This document shows positions 1-11,300 of a stretch of 64,000 nt of DNA, in pieces. Every line of letters begins with the position of its first letter. Within the stretch, counting starts at the first letter, position 1. Origin of the DNA: Fallopia convolvulus (Eukaryota > Streptophyta > Magnoliopsida > Caryophyllales > Polygonaceae); contig OZ024721.1 in the NCBI GenBank assembly GCA_964016875.1, positions 10,780,109 to 10,844,108 of the forward strand. Direction: 5' to 3'. A program made the position numbers and the translations under genes. The notes beneath the pieces were generated by a model. That model saw only the letters and a list, made by a program, of their open reading frames with translations. It was not told where the DNA came from and searched no databases.

Positions 1-482
1 TATCTTTTGGTTGACATGTTAGTATTAAAAACCTTATGCATGCATTTTGGCTACTAATGTAACTATGAATCTTTAAAGTTTGAATATTGACACGTGGTTT
101 AGCTATTTGATTTTGTGGTTTCTTGCATCTCAACAAGTAAAATGAAAATTGTAATGAAATTTTCTATGACATCAACTTGTGAATTGTTGATGAAGTATCA
201 ACACTTGGTTTCTACTAAACATTAAGCAAAAGAGAGCTAATTTGAAACCAATCAAGAGGTCACTAAAAAAGTGTGAATATATCAAACAATTGCTTATGTT
301 TAGTACGAAGCATATATTGTAACTATTCAAAGATATCAACGAAGTAATAAAATTTTAATACATCAAAAAATATAGTATGAGAAATGCCTAACAAATAAGT
401 GAATCACATATGAAAAGAAGAAAAAATGAAGTTGTATTTTCTTGTATAAGGAGTTCAATATTTGTATAAGGTTTGTTCATTT
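1..482. other. AT-rich flank without a recognisable gene
   Basis: I see no coding region, RNA gene or repeat structure here. It lies downstream of the minus-strand FAR1-like pseudogene and may contain its former 3' flank. Confidence 0.5.
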
Positions 483-1587
483 CTATTTAGACTTCTTCTT
501 CTTTTGCAGCATTTTATCACAATTCCTACTATCATGATCAACATATTCTTTACACCTGTTACAGTTCCTTTTAGGACACACCCTTTTTTCAATTGCAATC
601 TCTTTACCACCCTTAATGCGCTTGCCGGTACCTTTATTTTTTGCTTGTTCCGGTGACAACACATTAACTTGTCTTGGTGCCCTAATGCCAACAAAGCTCT
701 CAACCATATCCTCCTTGCTTGGTGGAGTAATATTAGAAGAGTTGTGTAATGAGACCTTATACATGTGTGCAACTCTATCAAATGTATGGTGTGGTTCTCA
801 ACAAGCTCCATACAACAATAAATGTCCGACCAAAGACTATTTATTATAGCTTGCCACTCATACATTGATGCACATTGACAATAAGCCCTGCCCCAAAGAC
901 GACACACTTGTTATTGCTATTCAAAGCAGTAAAGGGTGCAAAAACCATATTGTACCTGGAAAAGATTTGGAAAAACATGAAATTATAAACTATACACCTA
1001 TGTTCAAATTTATAGGAAGCAAGTTCAAAAACATAAAACCAATAGTTCAAATAATGAAAATTACCTGTTAGTTTTATATGTTGCATCAAATGGGACAACA
1101 TCTCCAAAAACAGCGTAGTTTCTCCTCGAAATAGGATCAGCCCAAAAAATCTATGTCAAACAATCATACTCATCAACATCATAGTTGAAGTAATAAGCAC
1201 TACAAATCTCCTTCTTTCGTCTCCAAAAGAGGCAAATGCAACTCTAGCAATGCATTCAACTCTATTTGACTTAGTATTTCGTTGCCCGAAACAATTCCTA
1301 TATACTTCTTTACCTCTCTAGAGCATACACAATACCTCATCGTAGTATCCCCTTTCTTGTTATGAAAAGTACTAAGACGAACCTTAAATTCACAAACGTT
1401 TGCATACTCACGGTACACAGCAACACCTTCATCTATAGTGGAAAACAACCTACCAACAAATGACTTCAAAGCCTCATCACACATAGGAAGCTAGAATTTT
1501 GGTTTAGTTGGTGAAAATTGTAATGGTTATCGTGTGAAGCATCACCACTAACCCCTGATGGGCATCCACTACTTGATGTCTCAATAT
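483..1587 (-). pseudogene. FAR1/FHY3-type (MULE-derived) gene remnant with the transposase core deleted
   Basis: FAR1/FHY3 proteins are transcription factors descended from MULE transposases. Read on the minus strand, an exon starting near 1587 after a TTTACAG acceptor leads into a FAR1 DNA-binding domain (about 1484-1200; motifs VAVYREYANVCEFKVRLST and RYCVCSREVKK). A linker at 1190-1065 contains WADPISRRNYAVFGDV and FDATYKTN. An intron at 956-1064 has GT and AG borders. The next exon opens with YNMVFAPFTALNSNNKCVVFGAGL, written here as the start of the MULE domain. The rest of the MULE and the SWIM finger are missing; the sequence passes to a C-terminal part (764-483) with a CX2C..HX4C knuckle (CNRC, HDSRNC). 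There is an in-frame TAG at 1151-1153 and a frameshift near 1480. The retained intron argues against a processed copy. Family call is firm; whether it was a host gene or a mobile MULE is open. Confidence 0.8.
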
Positions 1588-2341
1588 CTGTAAAGTCGGT
1601 TCACAAATAGTTAACAAATAGTTCAAAAAAATAGTACTATGAGTTCAAAATAAAAAATGCACCTGTAAATCTTGTCATGTGAAAACCATATAAACAACAC
1701 ACACATCAAACACAATGTCTAACATGAATTTCAACACACCATACAAAGCAATTAACATTCAAATTGAAAAGGACAAATCAACTACCATCTATAATTCAAA
1801 AACAAAACCTAAACTTAGTTAGGCATTTTGTCGAACAGGTTGTAGGCTATATTCAATAAAAGTGTGAAACATGAGATTGAGATTTGATCTGTCAAAATTT
1901 GATCTAAGCTTGAATAGAATATATCAAATCCTCTAGAAATTGAAGTAAATTTACAGAAATTGAAGACAAAAGTAGGATCAAGTTGAAAATTATCAAAAGT
2001 CAATATAATTCCAATGGAAGAGAGCACAACACTAACCTGCAACCATAATCAGTTGAGAGTGAATCCTTTTTCAATATGAATGAGCAAGAGCGAGATTCAA
2101 TATGAACACTTGAAATAGAAATCAAAATTTCGAGAGCGTTGAAGATCGAACGAGGAAGAGCGATAAAGGAGAGAGAGATGTCTGTAGAGCGTCGAAGGAT
2201 GCCGCACAATTAGAAGACGGGATCGGATTACTTAATTTTTTGGCTTTAATTTTAACCCTAGATTTAAGAAAATCAATGGTCCGGATTAGTCCTCATTTTA
2301 AGCCCAATCCTCACCATAAGGGTGGGTCTCACCTGAACCAA

Positions 2342-2343
<2 letters not shown>
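1588..2343. other. No gene recognised
   Basis: This stretch would have held the 5' end and promoter of the FAR1-like gene. I see no conserved coding segment or clear TATA box. Confidence 0.4.

Positions 2344-2344
<1 letters not shown>

Positions 2345-2388
<44 letters not shown>
2345..2388. repeat. (TA)n microsatellite
   Basis: About 22 uninterrupted TA units. A shorter TA run follows near 2466-2481. Confidence 0.95.
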
Positions 2389-2390
<2 letters not shown>

Positions 2391-2488
2391 GCAACCGATT
2401 CAATTATATACTCAGAATCCATCCTAATATATACTATAATTTATTTTATGTTAGAATCTTTTCAATATATATATATATATAAATTGTG

Positions 2489-3323
2489 AGAATGACATGT
2501 ACGAAAAATCCTAGGTTGCATATGGTAAAATCCTACGTGGCAGATAGCTTATATTGTAATAGAAAAAATAACTTAAATAAATTATTATAAACAATATTCA
2601 TCAATAATATTTTACCAAATATTTAATGCTTTTATAGTTTATTTTATTTTAGATGTAATATTTTTAAGTTAAATAAATTATCATATCAAATATTTAACAG
2701 TAATACTTAAGATTTAACATTAGATAACATCTTTATTTTAGATATAATCTTTCCTAGATTAATTTATCATGTTTTTATATTATCCTAAAATAATAACAAC
2801 ATATATAAATTCTCAAAGACGACATCCTAGGTGGCTTAATGTGGGAACAACACGTAAGAAAAAAATCCTAGGTGGCGCAACGTAGTGACCTTATTCCTTG
2901 CGTCTTTTATATATATACATAGATTTCGTCAATGTGTCCATTTGTAAGGAAATCGATCGATGAGGAAATGAATAATAAAATGTACCTCAATGGAGGAGAG
3001 AACGAAGGTTGATTAAGGTTAACGACCTTACGAATTGATAATGCTATTCAAAACACCCATATTAATTAGTAAACTATCAAAAATCAAGGCTACTCAAATC
3101 TAACCTAACGGATACAATGCACAAGTCCCATATAACACATATGTAAAGATCTAGACAAATCAGCTTGCCACTATTAAAAAACTTGCCTATATCATTTTAA
3201 AAATATAGTCAAATTCTTTTGTGAAATTAAATCTAAGTTGACCCGAAAACCGCTCAGAAACGAATGTTGACGGAGCCCTAAATTCCAAGTTAGGTTCCCT
3301 TAAAAAAAAATCTTTTTTTTAGG
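2489..3323. other. AT-rich non-coding DNA with a duplicated short segment
   Basis: No gene seen. The phrase AAATCCTAGGTTGC near 2507 recurs as AAATCCTAGGTGGC near 2863, each preceded by a similar sequence (ACATGTACGAAA / ACACGTAAGAAA). A third related phrase, CATCCTAGGTGGC, lies near 2822. This could be the remains of a small non-autonomous element, but I cannot define its ends. Confidence 0.4.
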
Positions 3324-3339
3324 AATGTTTATAGACCTG

Positions 3340-3470
3340 GGCCCGGTTCCAGTTCCCGGAACCATGGAACCGGGACCGGAACCGGCCTTGGTCCGGTTCC
3401 CCGGTTCCGGTTCCGGAGCCGGTTCCACCCGGTTCCGGTTCCGGTTCGGAACCGGGCATTAAAAAAATTA
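3340..3470. repeat. CCGGTTCC-rich subterminal repeat of the hAT element
   Basis: Overlapping CCGGTTCC/GGAACCGG words fill this end and recur at 6405-6566. They create arginine-rich or proline-rich spurious ORFs on both strands that should not be taken as genes. Confidence 0.85.
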
Positions 3471-3489
3471 AAAAAAAAAGAGTCTAGCC

Positions 3490-3662
3490 GCGATCGCGGT
3501 AAATACAAACCGCGATCGCGGTCCGTGACCCGCGATCGCGGGCCCAAAAAACAGAGACTCTGTTTTTGGGCCAAAGTCCAAGCCGCGACAACCGCGATCG
3601 CGGCCCCGAGGCCGCGATCGCGGTTGCTCATTACGCGACCGCGTAATGGTCAACGCGATCGC
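3490..3662. repeat. Left array of GCGATCGC palindromes in the hAT element
   Basis: GCGATCGC, usually within CCGCGATCGCGG, starts at 3490, 3512, 3532, 3594, 3614 and 3655, with a GCGACCGC variant at 3635. The distances are 22, 20, 62, 20, 21 and 20 bp, close to whole multiples of two helical turns. Subterminal repeats are where hAT transposases bind in characterised elements; binding here is inferred. Confidence 0.85.
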
Positions 3663-3834
3663 GGTTTACACTTTGGCCCAAACCGGGCTTGGAAATTGGA
3701 CTAAGACGAATCCGTGATTAATGCTTGTTCTTCAAAACAAAAAAAAGTTGGATAATTAAAGGGCTTGGACTTAAAATTAAGTTGCCTACGTATCCTCTCG
3801 GGGTTATAGAGGAATCAAAGCCCACGTAGTTCTC

Positions 3835-6030
3835 TTACCTTTCGATATGAAACCCCGATTTGCTTACCATCGTCCATCTACGTCGATGCATCCGAAGCGC
3901 TTTGGGATTGGGACTCATCGTCTTTTGTTGACGAATTTCCGAGTCGGATGTTTCGGATACCTCCGCCTTTTGTTGACGAATTTCCGCTCTCTTCCAATCA
4001 CATACGCACACTTGGGCTTCCAAGACACCGGGCTTTAAACTAGATCGTTTTGCATCAAGGACGTGTCCTCCTTCGCTAAATGTTTGCTCTACCGATACGG
4101 TCGAGGCGGGAACAACAAGCACTTGAGCCGCGATCTTGACCAAGGTTGGGAAAGTCTTCTTGTGGGTCTTCCACCAATCTAAAATATCAAATTCTCCTTC
4201 ACCAAACTCAAAGTGGGTTGTTAGATATGTTTCAAACTCCGCATTCGAGCTCGAATGTCTCGGTTTCTTGGTAAGGGTATGCAAAAGATTAGCCCCCACC
4301 TTTTAGTAGCACCGAGGGCACTCGAACTCGAAGAGGAGGATGAATGTGGAGGTAATGGAGAAGAACTAACACTAGATGAATATTCGGTAATCAATTCCTC
4401 AATTGATCTTCTAACTTTACTAAGTATATCCCCAACACTAGCAATATCATCATCAACATCCAACCCTAATGCCTCATAATAACCCTTCAAACATGCTTCT
4501 AAACCACCCATCTTAAACCTAGGATCAAACACACAAGCAACAAGATAGATATCGGGGATAACTTTATAATAGTGCAACCATTTCACTTGCATAGCATCAA
4601 TAGCACCACAAAGTTCATTGAATTTACGCCCCTCAAAAAACCCGCCCACCACATTCAATGCTTCAAAACAAAACAAATGAGCACAAGGTTTATAAACATG
4701 ACTAAAAGTTAATGTTGCATCATGAAATATTTTCAAAACTTCTAAGATTCTATAACAATAATGCCATACTCTAGAAATAATGGGATTGTCGGGAAAATAT
4801 ATGGACGCAAAAGAAGTCAAAAGATCTTTGTAAGGCATGCATGCATGAAGTAGTTTATAAGTGGAGTTCCAACGGTGGCAAACATCTTTTGGAAATGTTC
4901 GGGGTGGAACACCTTTTTGACTACAAAACGCCGTCGAATCTTGGGCGGTTCGGGGGCTAGCCCACATACGACTAACAACATATCTAATAGGAGCAATTAA
5001 ACCCGACATAACATTTAAACCATCTTTGACACAAAGGTTTAAAATATGGCAAACACATCTTACATGAAAATACTTCGCTCCAAGAATTGGTTGACAATGC
5101 GGAACCAAATCTCGGATTGAAGCGGTGTTGTTAGATGCATTGTCAAACGAGATAGAAAAAACTCGATGAAGTAGTCTATACTCTTCCAAAATAGTACGAA
5201 TAATGTTACTAATCATTAAAGCGGTATGAGACAAAATCAAATACTCTATAAGCCAAAACACGTTTTTGCACATTGAAATGATCATCAAGAAAATGACATG
5301 TTAAGCCCATGTATGAATGATTTTGCCAATGATCACTCCAAATATCACTACAAATTGAAACTTTAATATCATTTTGAGCAAAAAAACTCACCAATGCCAT
5401 TTTGCGAGTTTTATATGCTTTCATCACATTCTTTTTTACCGACTTCCTAGTAGTCGGTTTATAAGCGGGTTGTACATGATTAGTCATCCAATTGTTAAAT
5501 CCTAACTTTTTGGCAAAACTAAATGATAAGTGATCAACACAAATAGACTCGGAGAAGGCATACATGCTATCATTATGGTTATAAGTAAATAAATGAGGGT
5601 TATGATGAGGATTAAGGGAAGAAGAAGTTGCAAACCCGGAGAGTTGGGATTGTCCTCGCATCATGCCTAACTTCTAGGGGTGTGCTCTCTTCACGTGCTT
5701 TGACCATGTTCCATAGCCCGATCCCGACACCCATGTGTAATGCTTAGGACAATAGTTGCAATGAACTTGAAATTTCTTGGTAGATGCCTCATAAGCTCCC
5801 TTACGAAAATGTTTTGTAAATATGTCGGATTTAAGGATTGGAGCCTCACGCTCGGTCGCCTCGGATCCATGATCCACTCCCTCATTTTCATTGGGAGTGG
5901 ACGATCCCGGTTGTACCACATTGGGATTGGGATTCGAAAATTCCGCCAAGTTAATAGGGGGTACAAATTCTACATTTGAAGCACTCTCTTGTGAGCCAAA
6001 AATTTGATCAATGTTAAGAAATCCTTCCAT
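3835..6030 (-). pseudogene. hAT transposase (Ac-like, BED finger), broken
   Basis: The transposase would cut and rejoin the element ends in the nucleus. Reading starts at ATG 6030. Residues about 60-118 form a BED zinc finger (CNYC, then HVKRAH). A TAG at 5674-5676 interrupts the frame directly after it. The frame continues to about 5240 with motifs such as SFFAQNDIKVSICSDIWSD. A 1-nt frameshift near 5240 moves to the next segment (VFSISFDNASNN, FHVRCVCHILNLCVKDGL, RWNSTYKLL). A second frameshift near 4295 leads to the C-terminal hAT dimerisation domain (EFDILDWWKTHKKTFPTL, then VPASTVSVEQTFSEGG, ending near 3960). Domain order and total length fit an Ac/RICESLEEPER-like protein of about 700 residues. 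The last 40 or so residues contain a duplicated IRQQK segment. Family assignment is firm. Confidence 0.9.
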
Positions 6031-6141
6031 TTGAGAGATTGAGAGATTGAGATTTGAGAGAGCTTTATAAACTTGAGAGATTGAGAGATAGAGAAAGATT
6101 GGTAGAATGGTAGTGTGGGTGGGAATGAGATCATGTAGTGG

Positions 6142-6150
6142 TTATTTATA
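6142..6150 (-). promoter_or_regulatory. TATA box of the hAT transposase
   Basis: TTATTTATA on the plus strand gives TATAAATAA on the minus strand, about 115 bp upstream of the transposase ATG. Confidence 0.6.
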
Positions 6151-6166
6151 GAAGAAATTTATCAAC

Positions 6167-6224
6167 TAGCCGTTGGAATTATGAAATAGCCGTTGGAAAC
6201 TAGCCGTTAAAAACTAGCCGTTGG
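6167..6224. repeat. Four copies of TAGCCGTTG/A in the transposase 5' region
   Basis: TAGCCGTTGG-like words start at 6167, 6187, 6201 and 6215 (third copy TAGCCGTTAA). They sit upstream of the transposase promoter, between the TATA box and the right palindrome array. Role unknown. Confidence 0.7.
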
Positions 6225-6240
6225 CTTTTAAAGCAAAACC

Positions 6241-6372
6241 GCGATCGCGACCATAAAGGGCTGCGATCGCGGCCCACCGTGGCCCGAGACCCGCGGCCGC
6301 GGTTTTGATTTTGGCGAAGAATGGTCCATTCTGTTGAAATAACCGCGACCGCGACCCTAAAGCCGCGGTCGC
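6241..6372. repeat. Right array of GCGATCGC-type palindromes in the hAT element
   Basis: GCGATCGC at 6241 and 6263, and variants GCGGCCGC at 6293, GCGACCGC at 6345 and GCGGTCGC at 6365. Distances are 22, 30, 52 and 20 bp, again near multiples of 10.5. Confidence 0.8.
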
Positions 6373-6908
6373 GGTTTTGAAATCCGATAAAAAAAATAGT
6401 CGTTGGAGGGGAACCGGCGGTTCCAAACCGCCGGTTCCCCGGTTCTGGAACCGCCGGTTCACCGGTTCCGGGGGGAGGAACCGGAACAGGAACCTTACCG
6501 GGAACCGACCCGCCGGGTCCGGAACCGGAACCGCCGGTTTCGATTCCCGCCGGTTCCGAAACCGGGTCCAGGTCTAAATGTTTACTGCCTTCTCAGAGTT
6601 TTTTTCTTCTATTGGTATCATCTTGAGGTGTAAAAATCAAATAAGAAGAGAGATTTCAATCGATCATAATATCTAAATGAGCTCGGGAGAGGTGAACTAA
6701 GCATTAAAGATGACTACCACTGAAAATTAAATTAACTTGTGATCTTCACCTAGGAGTCTAGGACATGTAGATGGACCACTTCTAAGGCTCTAAGAAGTAG
6801 TTGTCCCTTTAAAATGAAGGATTTTTAAGAGACATGATTATGATTTGACGAGAATAACTCGATCCACTCAAAAGATTTTTTTTATAAGGAAAGAAATTAG
6901 GGTGGCCA

Positions 6909-8222
6909 CTAAAAAGTTAGTGGTCGCCCTAGAACATCCTGACGAATGAGAGTAAGGAAACTCGAATCAAATGCAAGTGGGACGGAGGAGACACGTCTGA
7001 ACGATCCAACGATGAAGTCCGCCACAGAATTGCATTCCCGAACGATGTGAGAGATACTCCAATCCTGGAACCGGGCAAGCAAGCAATGGATATCCGAACG
7101 TAACAACTCAATCTCCCACGGGCAGCGCCAGTCACGGAGCACGGCCTTGACCAACTGCAAGTAATCGCCTTCAATCTAGTGGCCTCGAGAAGTCTCTGGC
7201 GCAAGGCGATGGTCTCGGATATCAGAAGAGACTGTCGACCAATCAGTCCTCCGTCAAAATGGATGGGGGACCCACCAAAGTCCCTGAGGATGAACCCGAA
7301 TGAAGCCACGCCATCTACACTCACTGCACCATTAAAATTCAATTTAATATAGTCTCTTTTGGGTTTTACCCACCTCGTACGCTTTCTTGCTTCCCCAACC
7401 CACGCTCTTTGAGTACGGGGGTCGGGTGAGGCAGATGTTTCTGCAAATTTCCAGTCTTTAACCTGGTTTCGAATGAATTCAGTAATGTCATCTGCATTGG
7501 TCAAGTTTGTTCCGTTGTTGTTATCAAAGACTCTCTTGTTTCTAGAGAACCACGGGCTCCACCAAGTGTTAATGAGGAGTTCCTTCTCCTCTTTCGTTTT
7601 CATTTTCTTAATTTCTTCCAGGACTTCATGTGGTTTTTTGTCGTCTGGGGATATCTGGTCGATGATCCAACATAGTCTTGGGTCAATGGAATTAAGGGTT
7701 GCTCTAGTAAGGGGACATGAGAGTAAAACATGGTTTGTGTCCTCCACATGGTTGTTACACGCTTCACAACCTTGTGGTTCCGGAATATGGCTTGCCGCAA
7801 GCCTAGTTTTAGTTGGTAGGCCGTTTCGGGCTACTTTCCAAAGAAAATTCTTCATTTTGGGAGGGATATTTATTCGGTTAATCCATTCTAAGTTAATTTT
7901 GGGTTCACCTTTAGATTGGTGGAGCCACTGCATTGTGGAGTGGGTGGAATACCAACCCTTTTTGCTTGGTTGCCAATATAGTCTATCCGGTATTTTATTA
8001 ATGCGATTGATAATTTTAAAAATTCTTTCCACGCATAACGACCTCATCCAGTTTTTCAATGTTCCATGAATTGTCCTCGCGGAGGTACGCCTCAACATGT
8101 TCCTCCCAATCAATGAGGGTTTCAGATTTCGGGATAAGGAGACCATTACCGGTCCAATTATCTTTCCAAAATCGAACGGTTTTGCCGTCCCCCACTTGCC
8201 AGATGAGCCCTTTAATGAACAT
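6909..8222 (-). pseudogene. LINE ORF2: zf-RVT and RNase H domains
   Basis: From 8222 down: WQVGDGKTVRFWKDNW, then the zf-RVT block (WINRINIPPKMKNFLWK, GCEAC, CPLTRATL), then an RNase H domain starting near 7350 (KLNFNGAVSVDGVASFGF). The first catalytic aspartate, normally in a KLNxDGA motif, is Asn here. A frameshift near 7160 moves the frame to the C-terminal RNase H block (HIVRECNSVADFI). A further frameshift joins the segment above 8146. Present in many plant L1 elements; the domain removes template RNA. Confidence 0.88.
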
Positions 8223-8872
8223 GTCTCTTAGGCCTACTAGTTTAGACCATTGCCAAGATGTGTTTTATTTTTTCTTATAGTTTAGGATACTTTCCCTTTT
8301 GAGGTATTTTTTAGTCGCTATTTTGACCCATAGATTGCTCGGTTCCGCTAGGATTTTCCATAGTAGTTTCATTTGGAGTGCTTGGTTCATTTCAGCCACC
8401 TTGGCTATTCCCAGCCCCCCATGAGCGGGAGGGCGACAAATGGAATTCCAACTAATGAGTGGTTTGTAGTTGTTTTCCTTATTTTAAAAGAAATTCTTGT
8501 TAATTTGGTCTAGTTCTTTCAATGTTGACTGTAGTAGCAGGAATGATTGCATAATATAGTTTGGTTGTGCTGAGAGGTTTGCTTTGATTAGGTTTTTTCG
8601 CCCTTATTGGGATAGGGTGTTAGCTTTCCATTTTGACAACTGGGATCTGGTACGCAGAACTAGGGGTTTGAAAGTGTTTTGTGTTACTATCCCGTTAATT
8701 ATCGGGCATCCTAGAAATTTGTCCAACGCAACTGTGTTTGCTATTTTTAGAATTTGTTTTATTTGATCCTTAGTGTTATTATTAGTGTTTTTGGTAACTT
8801 GGAAAGCGGATTTGTGGTAGTTGACCTTCTGTCCAGAGATCTGACAGTAGTCGTCAATAGTATCCTTAATAT

Positions 8873-9772
8873 TTATGCAGGCTTGGCCGTTTGCTTTTGA
8901 AAAATGATAATATCATCCACAAAGGCTAGGAAAGGGATTTTTGTTCCATTTCTCAAAATTTGGATCCCGATTCCTCCTTTTGGGTTAGTACTCAAAAGGT
9001 GGAGTTGTCTTGCTAGTATCTCAGCGGCGAGGATGAATAAGTATGGCGATAAGGGATCCCCCTGTCTGAGGCCCCGTTGGGGGTAGAATTGTTCTATCGA
9101 CCCGTTATTGACTAGGACTGAGAAGGATATTGTTTCAACACATTCTCGGATCCAACCCAAGAATTTATCATTTAATCCGAATTTGTGGAGGATCTCATCT
9201 AGGAATTCCCAACTGATCCGATCATAGGCTTTTTCCATGTCGAGTTTGATTGCGATCCAACCCTCCCGCCCACGTTTGTTTCGGAAGGAGTGGGAAATTT
9301 CATGTGAGATGAGTGTATTATCGTAGATGCTCTGGTTCTGGACGAAGGCCCCTTGCATAGGGTGGATGAGTTTGTTTAAAACTTTTTTAAGGCGATTTGT
9401 TAGGATTTTCTAGATTAGTTTATAGATGGTATTGCATAGGCTAATCGACCTGTAATGGTTGGTTGAGCTGGGGTTTTCACATTTGGGTAGCAGAGTATTA
9501 AATGTATGGTTTATTTGTTTCAAAATTTTCCGAGTGTGAAAAAAGCTTTTAACAGTTATTTTCACGTCCGGGCCAACGATATGCCAATATTTTTTATAGA
9601 ATCTTGCCAGCATTCCATCCGGGCCGGGGTATTTATCATCCCTGGTATCAAACATAGCGTTCTTTATTTCAGTATTCGATACCGGTTTTGTGAGTTTTGT
9701 GTTGTCTGCTTCGGTTATTTCTTTCTGGATGGTTTGGGTCATGTTTTGGAGTTTTCTGCGATTTATTTCCAA
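8873..9772 (-). pseudogene. LINE ORF2: reverse transcriptase core
   Basis: Domain motifs appear in order: KYPGPDGMLARFYKKYW, HYRSISLCNTIYKLI, GAFVQNQSI, KLDMEKAYDRISWEFL, RGLRQGDPLSPYLFILAAE and FVDDIIIF (the FADD catalytic box). A TAG at 9410-9412 breaks the frame between HYRSI and GAFVQ, and another stop follows the catalytic box at 8873-8875, after which the thumb region continues in degenerate form to about 8250. The catalytic aspartates are still present. Confidence 0.9.
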
Positions 9773-10096
9773 AGCCCGAAATCGGTTTTGGAAGTCCCGT
9801 TTTATTTCTGTTTTGATGTTTTCTAGTCCGGTGATTTGCGTACCCGCTGTTGTACGAATTTCTTTGATATTGGTTCTATTCCTTCTACCGCTTGCAATCC
9901 GGTGGAAGTATTTCGTGTTTTTGTCATTTAGTTTTATGTGGGTGTTTTTAGCCCTTTGTCTCCAATAAGAGTTGTGGAAATTAATGAGTCACGACCGTTT
10001 CTTAGCCAATCTTTCCTGCTTTTGAATTAGTTGTGTATTTTTGTGTTCAATGATATCTTTCTGAATTTGAAGTAAATCCTCATCTAGTTTTTTGAT

Positions 10097-10990
10097 TTAT
10101 TCAAAAATATTTCCAAAAGTATGTTTATTCCATGCTTTTGCTTTTGGTTTAAGGAGTTGTGTTTTTTTGGTGAGGTTAAACATATGTGATCCACCAACGT
10201 TGTAACGCCAAGCTTGCTTGATGATGTTTTGGAAGTCTTTTCTTGAAGTCCACATCATCTTAAATTTAAATAGTTGTGCTTTGAATGGTACTCGAGTTGG
10301 GAGATCGCATGAACTAGGGCAGTGATCAAAGGTTGAGAAGGTGTGGTTTTTCGTCGCTATGGATGAGTACCATTGGATAATTTGGTTGCTAACTAGGGTG
10401 CGGTCTAATTTCTCAAACGTAGTATTCTCAAGGTTTTTGGATCTTCTCCAAGTAAATTTGTTGCCTAACGTTGGAATATCACAAACGTCACAATCTTTTT
10501 TAAATTTGATAAGTCGTTCAAACCTTGAGTGGTTTGAAATGGCGCCCCCTTGTTTTTCATTGGGGTGTTGGATTTCATTGAGGTCTCCCATAATGATGCA
10601 TGGAAGGTTACAATTCTGGATAAACTCTTTGAGCTTCGTCCAGAACTGATCCTTATCTTGTGCCCTAGGCAGAACTGATCTAGATTTGTATAATGGAAAC
10701 CGATGAAACTTTCATCTCTGTGGAAAGTTTGGATTCTTTCATTCGATACTTGTGCCTCCTTACAGAGGACACAGATCCCCCCAACGAGTTCGTTTGTCGG
10801 AATAAACTCAATGGAGTCAAAACCAGCTTTTTTCCAAGATTTACATTCAGGCGGGTTTTGGGATTTCGTTTCAGCTAGAGCTATTAGGTGGATATTTTCA
10901 AGGCGGCATAAAGCGCCGACTTCGGTCCAGAAGGTCCTATGCTTAATGCCCCTACAATTCCACTTGTTGATCTTCATAAACAACCGTCTA
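10097..10990 (-). pseudogene. LINE ORF2: APE-type endonuclease domain
   Basis: The domain nicks target DNA to start target-primed reverse transcription. It opens with KINKWNCRGIKHRTFW and ALAETKS, and continues with MGDLNEI (the GDFN-type motif), NKFTWRR and a FDHCPSS box in place of the usual SDH. A frameshift lies near 10640-10680, where CAGAACTGATC occurs twice about 30 bp apart, suggesting a small duplication. The last part (to about 10097) leads into a linker before the reverse transcriptase. Confidence 0.85.
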
Positions 10991-11300
10991 GTTTGTGGTT
11001 TTTGGCCGTCGGAGTATGGGGAGGCATCCATGATATTCTTTTCGAACATTTTGCAGTATACTTGTTTAGTGCTTCAGCTTGGGGTGAGTGATTGGTAACT
11101 TTAATGGTGTCGTGGTTATCATTAGGGGAGTTTATCCCGTTGCAGTGGGTTTCCCCCATTGTTTTTGTATTAAGGCAATCCCTTAATTTGCATTTTATAT
11201 TGTTGTGCCTCGTTTTTAGATGGTGCACTTCTTTAATAGCAATTTGGTTCATTTTTGGATTCTGTATTCTACTCCATTTATGTGTTTTGTGGGTAAACTT

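Larger units (their letters stand above)
3332..6576 (-). mobile_element. hAT DNA transposon, 3.2 kb, with TIRs and an 8-bp target duplication
   Basis: The left end reads TAGACCTGGGCCCGGTT and the right end, reverse complemented, reads TAGACCTGGACCCGGTT. The flanks are identical: AATGTTTA at 3324-3331 and at 6577-6584. An 8-bp duplication and TA-starting termini are typical of hAT. The first and last 150 bp are rich in CCGGTTCC-type words. Just inside lie arrays of GCGATCGC palindromes. The single gene runs on the minus strand with a TATA box at 6142-6150, and is inactivated by one stop and two frameshifts, so the copy is now non-autonomous although its ends look usable. Confidence 0.95.
6873..11300 (-). 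mobile_element. LINE (L1-like, RNase H-bearing) retrotransposon, decayed
   Basis: On the minus strand the order is endonuclease, reverse transcriptase, zf-RVT, RNase H, as in plant L1-type LINEs. The 3' end lies near 6873, where a run of T (8 nt on the plus strand) may be the remnant poly(A). The 5' limit is uncertain: the endonuclease starts near 10978 and the upstream 300 bp may be the ORF1-ORF2 junction, but I recognise no ORF1. I could not find flanking duplications. Confidence 0.85.

Noticed and set aside
3329..3653. Arginine-rich ORFs at the left end of the hAT element, and similar ORFs at 6214-6633
   Set aside because: They fall in terminal and subterminal repeats of the transposon; no protein family fits.
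7473..8069. A 198-codon plus-strand ORF
   Set aside because: It is the antisense shadow of the LINE zf-RVT/RNase H region.
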